The notes under the pieces were generated by a model. It saw only the letters and a list, made by a program, of their open reading frames with translations, did no database searches and was not told the DNA's origin. A stretch of 64,000 nt of DNA from Microbacterium festucae (GTDB lineage Bacteria; Actinomycetota; Actinomycetes; Actinomycetales; Microbacteriaceae), in contig NZ_JAOEFC010000002.1 in assembly GCF_025421715.1 (NCBI RefSeq), positions 434,001 through 498,000 on the forward strand, read 5' to 3'. The position numbers and the translations under genes were made by a program. Positions 49,336 to 57,484 of the stretch are shown here, piece by piece (position 1 is the first letter of the stretch; every line of letters begins with the position of its first letter).

Positions 49336-50873
49336 GCGTAGCCGCCCTTCTTGAGGAACAGCGCCCGCCCGACGTCGTCGACCTCGAGGCTGCCGCGTTC
49401 GGCCATGTCGGCGAGGGTCCACGCCACCCGCAGCACGCGGTCGTAGCCGCGCAAGGTGAGTGCGCCCCGGCTGAGCGCCGCGTCCAGCGGTCCGCGCACG
49501 GCCGGCGGCGGGGCGCCCGGGCCGGTGCGCAGCCACGTGCCGCTCACCTCGGCATTGGTGCGCCAGGGCGTGCCCCGCAGGCGGGCCGCGGCGTGGGCGC
49601 GGGCCCGGGCGACGCGCTCGCGCGCCTCGCCCGTGGCCATCGCGGTGCGGGTGCTGTGCAGCTGGGCCAGCGACACCCGCCGCAGGGCGAGTTCGATGTC
49701 GACGCGATCGCGCAGCGGCCCGCTGAGCCGCCCGAGGTAGCGGCGCACCGCCGCGGGCGGGCACACGCACTCCCCGCCCGGCACGCCGTGGTTGCCGCAG
49801 GGGCAGGGGTTGGTGGCCAGCACGAGCTGGAACCGTGCCGGGAAGCTCGCCCGGAACCCGGCGCGGTGGATCTCGATGCACCCCTGCTCCAGCGGCTGGC
49901 GGAGCGCATCGAGCGCGTGGGCGGCGAACTCCCCCGCCTCGTCGAGGAAGAGCACCCCGCCGCTGGCCCGGGCGATGGCGCCCGGACGAACCACGCGGCT
50001 GCCGCCGCCGACGAGCGAGGCCACGCTCGCGCTGTGATGGGGCGCCTCGAACGGCGGCGTGCGTCGCAGGCGATCGACCGGCAGCCCCGACAGCGACCGG
50101 ATGGCCGCGGCCTGCAGCGCCTCGTCGTCGTCCAGCGGTGGCAGGATCCCCGGCATCCGACGGGCGAGCATGGTCTTGCCGGCCCCCGGCGGGCCGCTCA
50201 TCAGCAGGTGGTGGCCGCCGGCGGCGGCGATGACGAGAGCCTCGACCGCGTCGCGCTGCCCGACGACGTCACCGAGGTCGGGTATCTCGCTCTCCTCGAC
50301 CACCTCCCCCGCCGTCGGCGGCGGTACCGACTCGTCGACGGCGGGGTCGTCGCCGTCGAGGGCGAGGCCGTGTCGGCGGGCGACCTCACGCAGGGTGCGC
50401 GCCCCGACGACCTCGATACGGTCGACGAGTGCCGCTTCGGCGGCGCACTCGGCGGGCACCACGACGCGCTCGTACCCGGCCCGTGCGGCCGCCATGACCG
50501 CGGGCAGCACACCGGGCACCGGTCGCAGCCGCCCGTCGAGACCCAGCTCGCCCAGGTGCACCGTGCGCGCGATCGACCGTTGGTCGAGGGGGTGCTCGGT
50601 GGCGACGGCGGCCACGGCGATGCCGACGTCGAGGATCGACCCGTGCTTGGGCAGGCTCGCCGGTGACAGGTTCACGGTGAGGCGGCGGCGGCCGAGCCGC
50701 AGCCCGCTGTTGGCGCAGGCGTTGGACACCCGCTGCTGCGCCTCTCCGACGGCCCGGTCGCCGAGACCGATGATGCGGAAGTCGGGGGTGTGACTGGAGA
50801 GGTCGGCCTCGATCTCGACGAGGTCGCCGACGAGCCCGGTGAGCACGACCGACCAGGTGCGCCCGATGGTCAC
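49332..50873 (-). CDS. comM: ComM/YifB-family AAA+ ATPase (Mg-chelatase-like)
   Basis: A 513-residue protein with an N-terminal Lon-protease-like domain (about residues 1-165), then an AAA+ module. Walker A is 'LMSGPPGAGKTMLARRMPGI' (about residue 215) and Walker B is 'GGVLFLDEAGEF'. A four-Cys insertion occurs in 'NPCPCGNHGV' and 'CVCPP'. The C-terminal Mg-chelatase domain follows. In Vibrio ComM is a hexameric branch-migration helicase in natural transformation. The GTG at 50873 overlaps the yraN stop. The yraN-comM-dprA order is widely conserved. Confidence 0.94.
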   Translation of the reverse strand: MTIGRTWSVVLTGLVGDLVEIEADLSSHTPDFRIIGLGDRAVGEAQQRVSNACANSGLRLGRRRLTVNLSPASLPKHGSILDVGIAVAAVATEHPLDQRSIARTVHLGELGLDGRLRPVPGVLPAVMAAARAGYERVVVPAECAAEAALVDRIEVVGARTLREVARRHGLALDGDDPAVDESVPPPTAGEVVEESEIPDLGDVVGQRDAVEALVIAAAGGHHLLMSGPPGAGKTMLARRMPGILPPLDDDEALQAAAIRSLSGLPVDRLRRTPPFEAPHHSASVASLVGGGSRVVRPGAIARASGGVLFLDEAGEFAAHALDALRQPLEQGCIEIHRAGFRASFPARFQLVLATNPCPCGNHGVPGGECVCPPAAVRRYLGRLSGPLRDRVDIELALRRVSLAQLHSTRTAMATGEARERVARARAHAAARLRGTPWRTNAEVSGTWLRTGPGAPPPAVRGPLDAALSRGALTLRGYDRVLRVAWTLADMAERGSLEVDDVGRALFLKKGGYA

Positions 50874-51232
50874 CGCAGGTCCTCGAGGTGCTCGAGCGCG
50901 GCGACGGCGGGGTCGTCGCCGATGATGCCGATCAGGTCGAGCCGCAGCACGCGGGCGTGGGCGAGGTCGGGGTGGGCGAGGCACCACGCCCGCGCGAGCT
51001 TCCACAGCCGCCGGCGCTTGCGCTCGTCCACTGCCGCGAACGGATGCCCGTAGGCCTCGCTCCGCCGCGTCTTCACCTCCACGACGATGAGGTCGCGGCC
51101 CTGCTCGGCGACGATGTCGATCTCGCCGATCGGGCAGCGCCAGTTGCGGTCGAGGATCCGCCACCCGCGGGCGTGCAGGTGCGCCGCCGCGCGGTCTTCG
51201 CCGGCGCGCCCGCGCTCGTCTTTGTCAGCCAT
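50870..51232 (-). CDS. YraN/UPF0102 family nuclease-like protein
   Basis: A 120-residue protein with the endonuclease-like fold motif 'GEIDIVAEQGRDLIVVEVKTRR' (Glu-x-Asp and Glu-x-Lys) after 'GEDRAAAHLHARGWRILDRN'. Biochemical function is not established. It is the first gene of yraN-comM-dprA, coupled by 4-base overlaps. Confidence 0.93.
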   Translation of the reverse strand: MADKDERGRAGEDRAAAHLHARGWRILDRNWRCPIGEIDIVAEQGRDLIVVEVKTRRSEAYGHPFAAVDERKRRRLWKLARAWCLAHPDLAHARVLRLDLIGIIGDDPAVAALEHLEDLR

Positions 51233-51327
51233 CCCCCGATGGTGGCCACCGGGGTGCGCGCGTGGGAGACGGATGCGGCGATCGGGGGACGGATCCCCGG
51301 ATCAGCCGCCTGTGGAGGAGGCTGTGC

Positions 51328-51651
51328 TCAGGAGTCGAGCGAGAGCTCGTCGGGCAGCTGGAAGTCGCGACGCTGCAGTTCTTCGACGTTGACGTCCTTG
51401 AACGTCAGCACGCGCACCGACTTGACGAAGCGGTCGGCGCGGTAGATGTCCCAGACCCACACGTCGGTCATGGAGATCTCGAAGTAGAAGTCGTGCTCGG
51501 TGTCGCGGCGCACGACGTTGACGTCGTTGGCCAGATAGAACCGGCGCTCGGTCTCGATGACGTACTGGAACTGCGACACGACGTCGCGATACTCCTTGTA
51601 CAGCGCCAGCTCGAGCTCGCGGTCGTAGTCCTCGAATACTTCGTCGTCCAT
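51328..51651 (-). CDS. DUF2469 family protein
   Basis: The 107-residue protein begins 'DDEVFEDYDRELELALYKEYRDVV' and contains 'ETERRFYLANDVNV' and 'FYFEISMTDVWVWDIYR'. This family is nearly confined to actinobacteria and lies between rnhB and yraN. Function is unknown. A TAGACT element ends 9 bases before the ATG. Confidence 0.93.
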   Translation of the reverse strand: MDDEVFEDYDRELELALYKEYRDVVSQFQYVIETERRFYLANDVNVVRRDTEHDFYFEISMTDVWVWDIYRADRFVKSVRVLTFKDVNVEELQRRDFQLPDELSLDS

Positions 51652-51660
51652 GGTGTTCCC

Positions 51661-51666
51661 AGTCTA
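51661..51666 (-). promoter_or_regulatory. -10 element (TAGACT) of the DUF2469 gene
   Basis: TAGACT on the minus strand ends 9 bases before the ATG at 51651, just beyond the rnhB stop. Confidence 0.45.
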
Positions 51667-51674
51667 GGCGCGGG

Positions 51675-52334
51675 TCAGAACAGCGTCGGTGCGTCTGCGA
51701 TCGCCCACGACGAACGGTGGTGGGCGCTGAGCCCGTGCGAGCGGATGGCGGCGCGGTGCTCGGCGCTGGCGTAGCCCTTGTTGCGCGACCACTCGTACAC
51801 CGGCGCGTCGTCGTGGAGGCGCACCATCAGATCGTCGCGGGCGACTTTGGCCACCACGGAGGCGGCGGCCGCCGAGGCGCAGTCGCGGTCGGCCTTGATG
51901 ATCGGACGCACGGTGAGCCCCGGCCCGGCGATCGGGGTGATGTAGTCGTGGTTGCCGTCGAGGATGACGATCGCGTCCTCGGGCACGATGCCCACGGCGC
52001 GCAGCTCGGCGATGGCACGGGTGGCGGCGGTGCCGAGCGCCCGGATGATGCCGATCCGGTCGATCTCGTCGGCGGAGCACCAGCCCACGGCGGTGGCCAT
52101 CGCCCACGCCGCGGCGCGGTCGGCGACGGCGGGCCGCTTGGCGGCGGCGACGAGCTTGGAGTCGCGGAGCCCCTCGGGCACCCGGCGCCGCGCCCGCGCG
52201 GCATCCACGGCGGCCACGCCGACCGCGACGGGGCCGGCGAGAGCCCCGCGCCCCACCTCGTCGCAGGCGATCACGAGCGCGTGCTCGCGCAGCAGCCGGC
52301 GCTCGACGGTGAGGCGGGGCTCGACGACGGTCAC
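51675..52334 (-). CDS. rnhB: Ribonuclease HII
   Basis: A 219-residue enzyme that cuts RNA in RNA-DNA hybrids and at single ribonucleotides. Its catalytic Asp-Glu motif is in 'VIACDEVGRGALAGPVAVG' (about residues 22-40). The third Asp is in 'AIVILDGNHDYI' and the fourth in 'IIKADRDCASAAAASVVAKVARD'. The GTG start overlaps the lepB stop by 4 bases. Confidence 0.96.
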   Translation of the reverse strand: MTVVEPRLTVERRLLREHALVIACDEVGRGALAGPVAVGVAAVDAARARRRVPEGLRDSKLVAAAKRPAVADRAAAWAMATAVGWCSADEIDRIGIIRALGTAATRAIAELRAVGIVPEDAIVILDGNHDYITPIAGPGLTVRPIIKADRDCASAAAASVVAKVARDDLMVRLHDDAPVYEWSRNKGYASAEHRAAIRSHGLSAHHRSSWAIADAPTLF

Positions 52335-53086
52335 TGGGTGTCCGGCTCGGGCACTCCCGAGAACACGTCGTGGTGGAAGTCGATGAGTCCGAAGCGGGCC
52401 ACCGGCCAGGTGATGATGAAGGCGCGCCCCACGACGTTGTCCAGGGGCACGAACCCCTTCGAGGGCTGCTCCATGTTGTAGCGGGAGTCGCGCGAGTGGT
52501 CGCGGTTGTCGCCCATCACCCACAGCGCGTCGTCGGGCACGGTCACGTCGTAGGGCACCGGTTCGGGTGCGTTCTGACCGGGCTCCAGGTTGAGGTAGGG
52601 CGTCTCGTCGATGGGCACGCCGTTGACGGTGGTCTTTCCGAGGGCGTCGCAGCACACCACGTGGTCGCCGGGCACGCCGATGATGCGCTTGATGAGGTGC
52701 TCATCGCTGTCGGATGCCGAGATGCCGACCATCGACAGCACCCAGTCCACGGCCTCGACGATCACCGACCGCTCCGGCTCGGGCGGGGTGTCCAGCCATC
52801 CGCCCGGGTCGCGGAAGACGACGACGTCGCCGCGTTCGTAGCCGGTGAAGTGCGGGGTCAGCTCGTCGACGAGGATGCGGTCGTCCTTCTGCAGCGTCTG
52901 CTCCATCGACCCCGACGGGATGTAGAACGAGCGCACGAGGAAGGCCTTGACGACCACCGAGACGACGACGGCGATGAGGAGGATGACCAGCACGTCGCGC
53001 ACGAGCGGCCAGAGGCCGCGGCGGGCGACCGAGCGGCGCGGCACCGGGGAGGGATGATCCGCCGGGGCGGGGGTGGTCGAACTCAT
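52331..53086 (-). CDS. lepB: Signal peptidase I
   Basis: The 251-residue membrane protease has one N-terminal transmembrane segment (about residues 28-50). The catalytic Ser is in 'IPSGSMEQTLQKDDRILVD' (about residue 59) and the general-base Lys in 'HLIKRIIGVPGDHV' (about residue 131). 'VPDDALWVMGDNRDHSRDSR' is box E. It cleaves exported proteins such as those encoded here with signal peptides. It is coupled to rnhB by overlap. GAAGGA precedes the ATG. Confidence 0.97.
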   Translation of the reverse strand: MSSTTPAPADHPSPVPRRSVARRGLWPLVRDVLVILLIAVVVSVVVKAFLVRSFYIPSGSMEQTLQKDDRILVDELTPHFTGYERGDVVVFRDPGGWLDTPPEPERSVIVEAVDWVLSMVGISASDSDEHLIKRIIGVPGDHVVCCDALGKTTVNGVPIDETPYLNLEPGQNAPEPVPYDVTVPDDALWVMGDNRDHSRDSRYNMEQPSKGFVPLDNVVGRAFIITWPVARFGLIDFHHDVFSGVPEPDTQ

Positions 53087-53182
53087 TGCATCCTTCTCTA
53101 CGGCGGGGCGTCTGCGAAGCGCGCGCGTCGACTCTCAAGGGTCGCACACGCGCCGGGCGCATGCGTCGCGCACCGCCCGGAA

Positions 53183-53220
53183 AACGACGGATGCCCCGGG
53201 GTTCTCCCCGGGGCATCCGT
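53183..53220 (-). terminator. Intrinsic terminator of rplS
   Basis: On the minus strand a perfect 15-bp stem (ACGGATGCCCCGGGG and complement) with a 4-base loop is followed within two bases by TTTT, 12 bases after the rplS stop. Confidence 0.93.
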
Positions 53221-53232
53221 CTGAGTCGCGCG

Positions 53233-53580
53233 TCAGTTGTCGCGCTTCTCCTTGATCTTGGCCTTCTTGCCACGCAGCTCGCGCAGGTAGTAGAGCTTCG
53301 CGCGGCGCACGTCACCGCGGGTGACGACCTCGATGTGGTCGATCACCGGGCTGTGCACCGGGAAGGTGCGCTCCACGCCCACCTGGAAGCTGATCTTGCG
53401 CACCGTGAAGGTCTCGCGCACGCCGTCGCCGGAGCGACCGATGACGACACCCTGGAACACCTGGATGCGCGAGCGGTTGCCTTCGGTGATGTTGACGTGC
53501 ACCTTGACGGTGTCGCCGGCGTTGAAGGAGGGGATGTCGGAGCGCAGGGATGCTGCGTCGACGGAGTCGAGGATCTGCAT
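53233..53580 (-). CDS. rplS: 50S ribosomal protein L19
   Basis: A 115-residue protein at the 30S-50S interface. '[32 protein letters not shown]' and '[14 protein letters not shown]' are typical, as is '[18 protein letters not shown]' at the end. The ATG at 53580 is preferred over the GTG at 53589 because AGGAAG lies 8 bases before the ATG but touches the GTG. Promoter and terminator are both visible, so the gene is a single-gene unit here. Confidence 0.98.
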   Translation of the reverse strand: MQILDSVDAASLRSDIPSFNAGDTVKVHVNITEGNRSRIQVFQGVVIGRSGDGVRETFTVRKISFQVGVERTFPVHSPVIDHIEVVTRGDVRRAKLYYLRELRGKKAKIKEKRDN

Positions 53581-53708
53581 GATCGTCACTTCCTGCGACC
53601 GCCACAGGTCGATCGCGAGAGGGTGGATGAAAGGATGTGGTGTGCCCGGGCGCCGGAGGCCGACGCCGTGCTCCCCTGAGGCAGAGACCTGTCAGGGCAC
53701 AAACAGCT

Positions 53709-53737
53709 ATTCTGCCACGGATACGGGGCCGCTCCAA
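53709..53737 (-). promoter_or_regulatory. Promoter of rplS
   Basis: On the minus strand TTGGAG, a 17-base spacer and CAGAAT form a recognisable -35/-10 pair, with predicted start near 53702 and a leader of about 120 bases. It is one of the few full -35/-10 promoters visible in this window. Confidence 0.65.
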
Positions 53738-53756
53738 ACCACCGGCCCGCGCGAGC

Positions 53757-54248
53757 TCAGCGCTGGTCGTCGCGTTCGGTGATGATGAACACGCCCGGGT
53801 CCGCGTCGCGGCGGGGCGCCTGCTGCTGCGGCGGGATGTAGGCCACGCCCTCGGAGGTGCGTCGCACGACGGCGACCGACCCGCGCGCCTCGAGCCACAG
53901 CTGCCGGAAGCCCATCCACAGCAGCGCCACGCCCACGGCCATCGTCAGGCCGAACACGGCCCACCACGCCGGGTTGTCGAAGAAGCCGAGCGCGATGATG
54001 AGCACGTGCCACGCGCCCATGAGACCGACGTCGGTCCACGAGACCGCACGGTCGGTGCGCACCGTGCCGCGGGCGCGCACGAGGAGGGTGAGGATGAGCT
54101 GGCCGACGAAGACGATCGGCGCCGACAGCAGGACCCACAGCAGCGTCCAGGGGTTGGATCCGGTGGCGATCCACGCGATGACCAGCCACAGCGGCAGAAC
54201 GAAGGCGGCCGGGATCAGCCAGAGGAAGAATGCGCGTCGCAGCCACAT
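53757..54248 (-). CDS. Four-helix membrane protein of unknown function
   Basis: A 163-residue protein with four membrane segments (about residues 7-28, 36-57, 72-92 and 95-115) and a soluble C-terminal tail of about 45 residues. I do not recognise a named family. The ATG is 7 bases after TAGCAT, so the mRNA is predicted to be leaderless. It lies between map (divergent) and rplS (same strand, downstream, with its own promoter). Confidence 0.8.
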   Translation of the reverse strand: MWLRRAFFLWLIPAAFVLPLWLVIAWIATGSNPWTLLWVLLSAPIVFVGQLILTLLVRARGTVRTDRAVSWTDVGLMGAWHVLIIALGFFDNPAWWAVFGLTMAVGVALLWMGFRQLWLEARGSVAVVRRTSEGVAYIPPQQQAPRRDADPGVFIITERDDQR

Positions 54249-54255
54249 GACTTCG

Positions 54256-54261
54256 ATGCTA
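54256..54261 (-). promoter_or_regulatory. -10 element, leaderless promoter of the membrane protein gene
   Basis: TAGCAT on the minus strand ends 7 bases before the ATG at 54248. Confidence 0.5.
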
Positions 54262-54300
54262 CGCCGGTCGGGGAGAATGGAACCTGAAGAAGGGATCAGG

Positions 54301-55083
54301 ATGATCGAGTTGCGCACCCCTGCCGAGATCGAGGCCATGCGCCCCGCGGGCCGTTTCGTCGCCGAGACGCTGGCGACCCTGCGTGCCGAGACGAAGGTGG
54401 GCACGAACCTGCTCACGATCGACAAGCGCGCCCACGAGATGATCCGTCGGGCCGGAGCGGAGTCGTGCTACATCGACTACCACCCGTCGTTCGGGGCGAG
54501 CCCGTTCGGCAAGGTGATCTGCACGTCGGTCAACGACGCGGTGCTGCACGGCCTGCCCTTCGACTACACGCTGCGCGACGGCGACCTCGTCTCGCTCGAC
54601 TTCGCCGTCTCGGTCGACGGCTGGGTGGCCGATTCGGCCGTCTCGTTCGTGGTCGGCACGCCGCGCGACGAAGACCTGCAGCTCATCGACACGACCCAGC
54701 GCGCGCTGGATGCCGCGATCGCCGCGGCCGTGGTGGGCGGGCGCGTGGGCGACATCTCGCACGCGATCGCCGAGGTCTCCCGCGGCGGCGGGTACGAGAT
54801 CAACACCGACTTCGGTGGGCACGGGGTGGGACGCATCATGCACGGCGACCCGCACATCCCCAACGACGGCAAGCCCGGTCGCGGCTACCCGCTGCGCGCC
54901 GGTCTGGTCGTCGCACTCGAGCCGTGGCTGCTGCAGACCACCGACGAGCTGATCACCGACCCCGACGGGTGGACGCTGCGCAGCGCCGACGGTTCGCGCG
55001 GAGCGCACTCCGAGCACACCGTCGCCCTCACCGCCGACGGCCCGATCATCCTGACCGACCGCTCGTTCCTCGGCGTCGACTGA
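54301..55083 (+). CDS. map: Methionine aminopeptidase, type I
   Basis: A 260-residue metalloenzyme that removes the initiator Met. The metal ligands are visible: Asp in 'VSLDFAVSVDGWVADSAVSF' (two Asp), His in 'GGHGVGRIMHGDPHIPN', Glu in 'GLVVALEPWLL' and Glu in 'RGAHSEHTVALT'. There is no N-terminal zinc-finger extension. GAAGAAGGG lies before the ATG. It is convergent with trmD, 15 bases apart. This may be a second map gene, since actinobacteria often have one near secY/adk. Confidence 0.96.
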   Translation: MIELRTPAEIEAMRPAGRFVAETLATLRAETKVGTNLLTIDKRAHEMIRRAGAESCYIDYHPSFGASPFGKVICTSVNDAVLHGLPFDYTLRDGDLVSLDFAVSVDGWVADSAVSFVVGTPRDEDLQLIDTTQRALDAAIAAAVVGGRVGDISHAIAEVSRGGGYEINTDFGGHGVGRIMHGDPHIPNDGKPGRGYPLRAGLVVALEPWLLQTTDELITDPDGWTLRSADGSRGAHSEHTVALTADGPIILTDRSFLGVD

Positions 55084-55098
55084 CGACGCCGCCCGCGG

Positions 55099-55785
55099 TC
55101 AGTCCGCGAGCAGGTCGGGGCGACGCTCGCGCGTGCGCTCGACCTGCTGGTCGTGCCGCCACTGCGACACCCGCCCGTGATGGCCGCTGAGCAGCACGTC
55201 GGGCACGTCGTAGCCGCGCCATGAGGCCGGCTTCGTGTACGAGGGGTACTCGAGCAGCCCCGCCTCGTGGGACTCCTCGACCAGGCTCTCGGGGTTGCCC
55301 ACGACACCGGGGACGAGACGGCCGACGGCCTCGATCATCGCCATCGCGGCGACCTCTCCCCCGTTGAGCACATAGTCGCCGAGGCTCATCAGCCGCACGC
55401 GCCCGCGGGTGGCCGCGTAGGAGAAGACGCGCTCGTCGATGCCCTCGTACCGACCGCATCCGAAGACCAGGTGACGCTCCTGGGCGAGCTCGCGCGCGGT
55501 GGCCTGGGTGAAGACCTCGCCGGCGGGCGAGGGGAAGATGAACACCGGGTCGTCGGCATCGGCGGCGATGGCGTCGATCGCCTCGCCCCACGGCTCGGGC
55601 TTCATGACCATGCCCGCCCCGCCGCCGTAGGGGGTGTCGTCGACGGTGCGGTGGCGGTCGTGGGTGTGGTCGCGCAGATCGTGCACGCGGATGTCGAGCA
55701 GACCGTTGCCCCGGGCACGCCCCAGCAGCGAGACCTCCAGGACATCGAAGAACGAGGGGAAGATCGAGACGACGTCGATACGCAC
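55099..55785 (-). CDS. trmD: tRNA (guanine-N1-)-methyltransferase
   Basis: A 228-residue SPOUT methyltransferase forming m1G37. The deep trefoil knot motifs are '[16 protein letters not shown]' and '[22 protein letters not shown]', with '[25 protein letters not shown]' after them. The GTG start is 6 bases after TAGACT, so it has its own leaderless promoter. In most bacteria it follows rimM directly; here the nitrate genes lie between. Confidence 0.97.
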   Translation of the reverse strand: MRIDVVSIFPSFFDVLEVSLLGRARGNGLLDIRVHDLRDHTHDRHRTVDDTPYGGGAGMVMKPEPWGEAIDAIAADADDPVFIFPSPAGEVFTQATARELAQERHLVFGCGRYEGIDERVFSYAATRGRVRLMSLGDYVLNGGEVAAMAMIEAVGRLVPGVVGNPESLVEESHEAGLLEYPSYTKPASWRGYDVPDVLLSGHHGRVSQWRHDQQVERTRERRPDLLAD

Positions 55786-55791
55786 CCGAGA

Positions 55792-55797
55792 AGTCTA
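55792..55797 (-). promoter_or_regulatory. -10 element (TAGACT), leaderless promoter of trmD
   Basis: TAGACT on the minus strand ends 6 bases before the GTG at 55785. Confidence 0.55.
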
Positions 55798-55877
55798 GGC
55801 AACCGGGGCGTGTTTCCGATCTGTGACGGGACGCTAACCACCCTCCTCGGCGCGGCGTGACCGTGGCGTCTTCGAGA

Positions 55878-55922
55878 GGTAACCGCGGCGGCGGTGCTGC
55901 CGAAACACGCGATCCCTAGCGT
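55878..55922 (+). promoter_or_regulatory. Candidate activator site and -10 of the nitrate transporter gene
   Basis: GGTAAC (55878-55883), 18 bases, GAAACA (55902-55907), 9 bases, then TAGCGT (-10, 55917-55922). Two more half-sites, CTAAC (55834) and GTGAC (55857), precede it at 22-23 base steps. The GTnAC repeats and GAAAC resemble GlnR-type nitrogen-control boxes. A very similar arrangement stands before the nitrate reductase gene. Confidence 0.45.
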
Positions 55923-55965
55923 GGGCCGGGCAGTCACCCATCCTTTCCCCCACCCGGGAGGCGTC

Positions 55966-57381
55966 ATGACCACCGAACTCACCCCGCCCGCGACCGGCAT
56001 CGCGCCCCCGCCGTCGTCGTCCACCGTGCTCACCCGTCGTCCCGGCCGGTGGATCGACGGCTGGAACGCCGAAGACCCGGCCTTCTGGGCCGGCGAGGGG
56101 CGTCCGGTCGCCCGGCGCAACCTCGGGTGGTCGATCTTCGCCGAGTTCCTCGGCTTCATCGTCTGGCAGCTGTGGAGCATCGTGGTCGTGATGCTGCCGG
56201 GCGCCGGCTTCACCCTGTCGAGCTCGGAGTCGTTCTGGCTCATCTCGCTGCCGAGCCTCGTGGGCGCCACGCTGCGCTTCCCCTACACGTTCATGGTCGC
56301 CCTCGTCGGCGGTCGCAACTGGACGATCATCTCGGCCGCGCTGCTGCTGATCCCGACCACGCTCCTCGGCTTCGCGGTGCAGAACCCCGAGACCCCGTTC
56401 GGCGTGCTCCTGCTCATCGCGGCGCTGGGCGGTGTGGGTGGCGGCAACTTCGCGAGCTCCATGGCCAACATCACCTACTTCTTCCCGCAGAAGGAGAAGG
56501 GGTGGGCGCTCGGGCTCAACGCCGCCGGCGGGAACCTGGGCACCGCCGTCGCCCAGCTCGCGGTGCCGCTGGCGGTCACCATCGGCGCCGGGGCGACCCA
56601 CAACATCGCCCTCGCCGGCTGGATGTGGATCCCGCTGATCCTGCTCGCCATGTGGGGCGCGTGGCGCTACATGGACAACCTGTCGTCGGCCAAGGCCGAC
56701 TTCGCCGGCTCGGCGGCGGCGCTGCGCGAGCCGCACCTGTGGCTGATGGCACTGCTCTACATCGGCACGTTCGGCTCGTTCATCGGCTTCGCGAGCGTGT
56801 TCCCCAAGCTCATCGCCGACCAGTTCCCCGAGTTCGCCACCTTCCAGGTCGGCCAGGCCGCGATCACCCTCGCCTTCCTGGGGGCGCTGCTGGGATCGCT
56901 CGCCCGACCCTACGGCGGCCGGATGGCCGACCGCATCGGCGGGGCCCGCATGACCGTGATGGCTTTCGCGGTGATGGCGCTGGGCGCGCTCGCACTGATC
57001 TGGACCCTCCCCCTGCAGAACTTCTGGGTGTTCCTGGCCTGCTTCCTGGTGCTGTTCACCGCGACCGGCTTCGGCAACGGCGCGACCTACCGCATGATCC
57101 CGAGCATCTTCGCGGCGCGGGCGGCGGCCCAGGGCATCGAGGCGGGCACGCCGGCGGCGGCCCGGATGCAGCGCAAGTCCGCCGCGGCCCTGGGCATCAT
57201 CTCGGCCATCGGCGCCTACGGCGGCTTCCTCATCCCGCAGGTGCTCAACGCCTCGCAGCTGGCCACCGGCGCCTACACGGCCGCCTTCTACGGGTTCGTC
57301 GCCGCCTACGCGGTGCTGCTGGTGATCACCGCGGTGGTCTACATCGTGCCGCGTCCCTCGCTGGCCGGGCACCGCATCTGA
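55966..57381 (+). CDS. narK: Nitrate/nitrite transporter (NarK-type MFS)
   Basis: A 471-residue major facilitator protein with about twelve membrane segments after a 65-residue soluble N-terminus. The two glycine-rich nitrate-signature stretches are present: 'GGVGGGNFASSMANITYFFP' and 'GLNAAGGNLGTAVAQLAVP'. The substrate-binding Arg in the fourth-to-fifth helix region is plausibly in 'GATLRFPYTFMV'. It imports nitrate for the reductase encoded convergently next door. The ATG at 55966 has GGGAGG before it. Confidence 0.93.
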   Translation: MTTELTPPATGIAPPPSSSTVLTRRPGRWIDGWNAEDPAFWAGEGRPVARRNLGWSIFAEFLGFIVWQLWSIVVVMLPGAGFTLSSSESFWLISLPSLVGATLRFPYTFMVALVGGRNWTIISAALLLIPTTLLGFAVQNPETPFGVLLLIAALGGVGGGNFASSMANITYFFPQKEKGWALGLNAAGGNLGTAVAQLAVPLAVTIGAGATHNIALAGWMWIPLILLAMWGAWRYMDNLSSAKADFAGSAAALREPHLWLMALLYIGTFGSFIGFASVFPKLIADQFPEFATFQVGQAAITLAFLGALLGSLARPYGGRMADRIGGARMTVMAFAVMALGALALIWTLPLQNFWVFLACFLVLFTATGFGNGATYRMIPSIFAARAAAQGIEAGTPAAARMQRKSAAALGIISAIGAYGGFLIPQVLNASQLATGAYTAAFYGFVAAYAVLLVITAVVYIVPRPSLAGHRI

Positions 57382-57396
57382 CGGCATCCGCACCCC

Positions 57397-57434
57397 ACGA
57401 CGGGGCCGCTTCACCCGGGGAGCGGCCCCGTCGT
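57397..57434. terminator. Bidirectional terminator between the nitrate genes
   Basis: A perfect 14-bp stem (ACGACGGGGCCGCT and complement) with a 10-base loop stands between the convergent transporter and reductase genes, 16 bases after the transporter stop. Confidence 0.85.
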
Positions 57435-57484
57435 CGTGCGCGGCTGCGTCGCGGGGATGGTGAGGGCGGGCGGTGCCCGGCGCG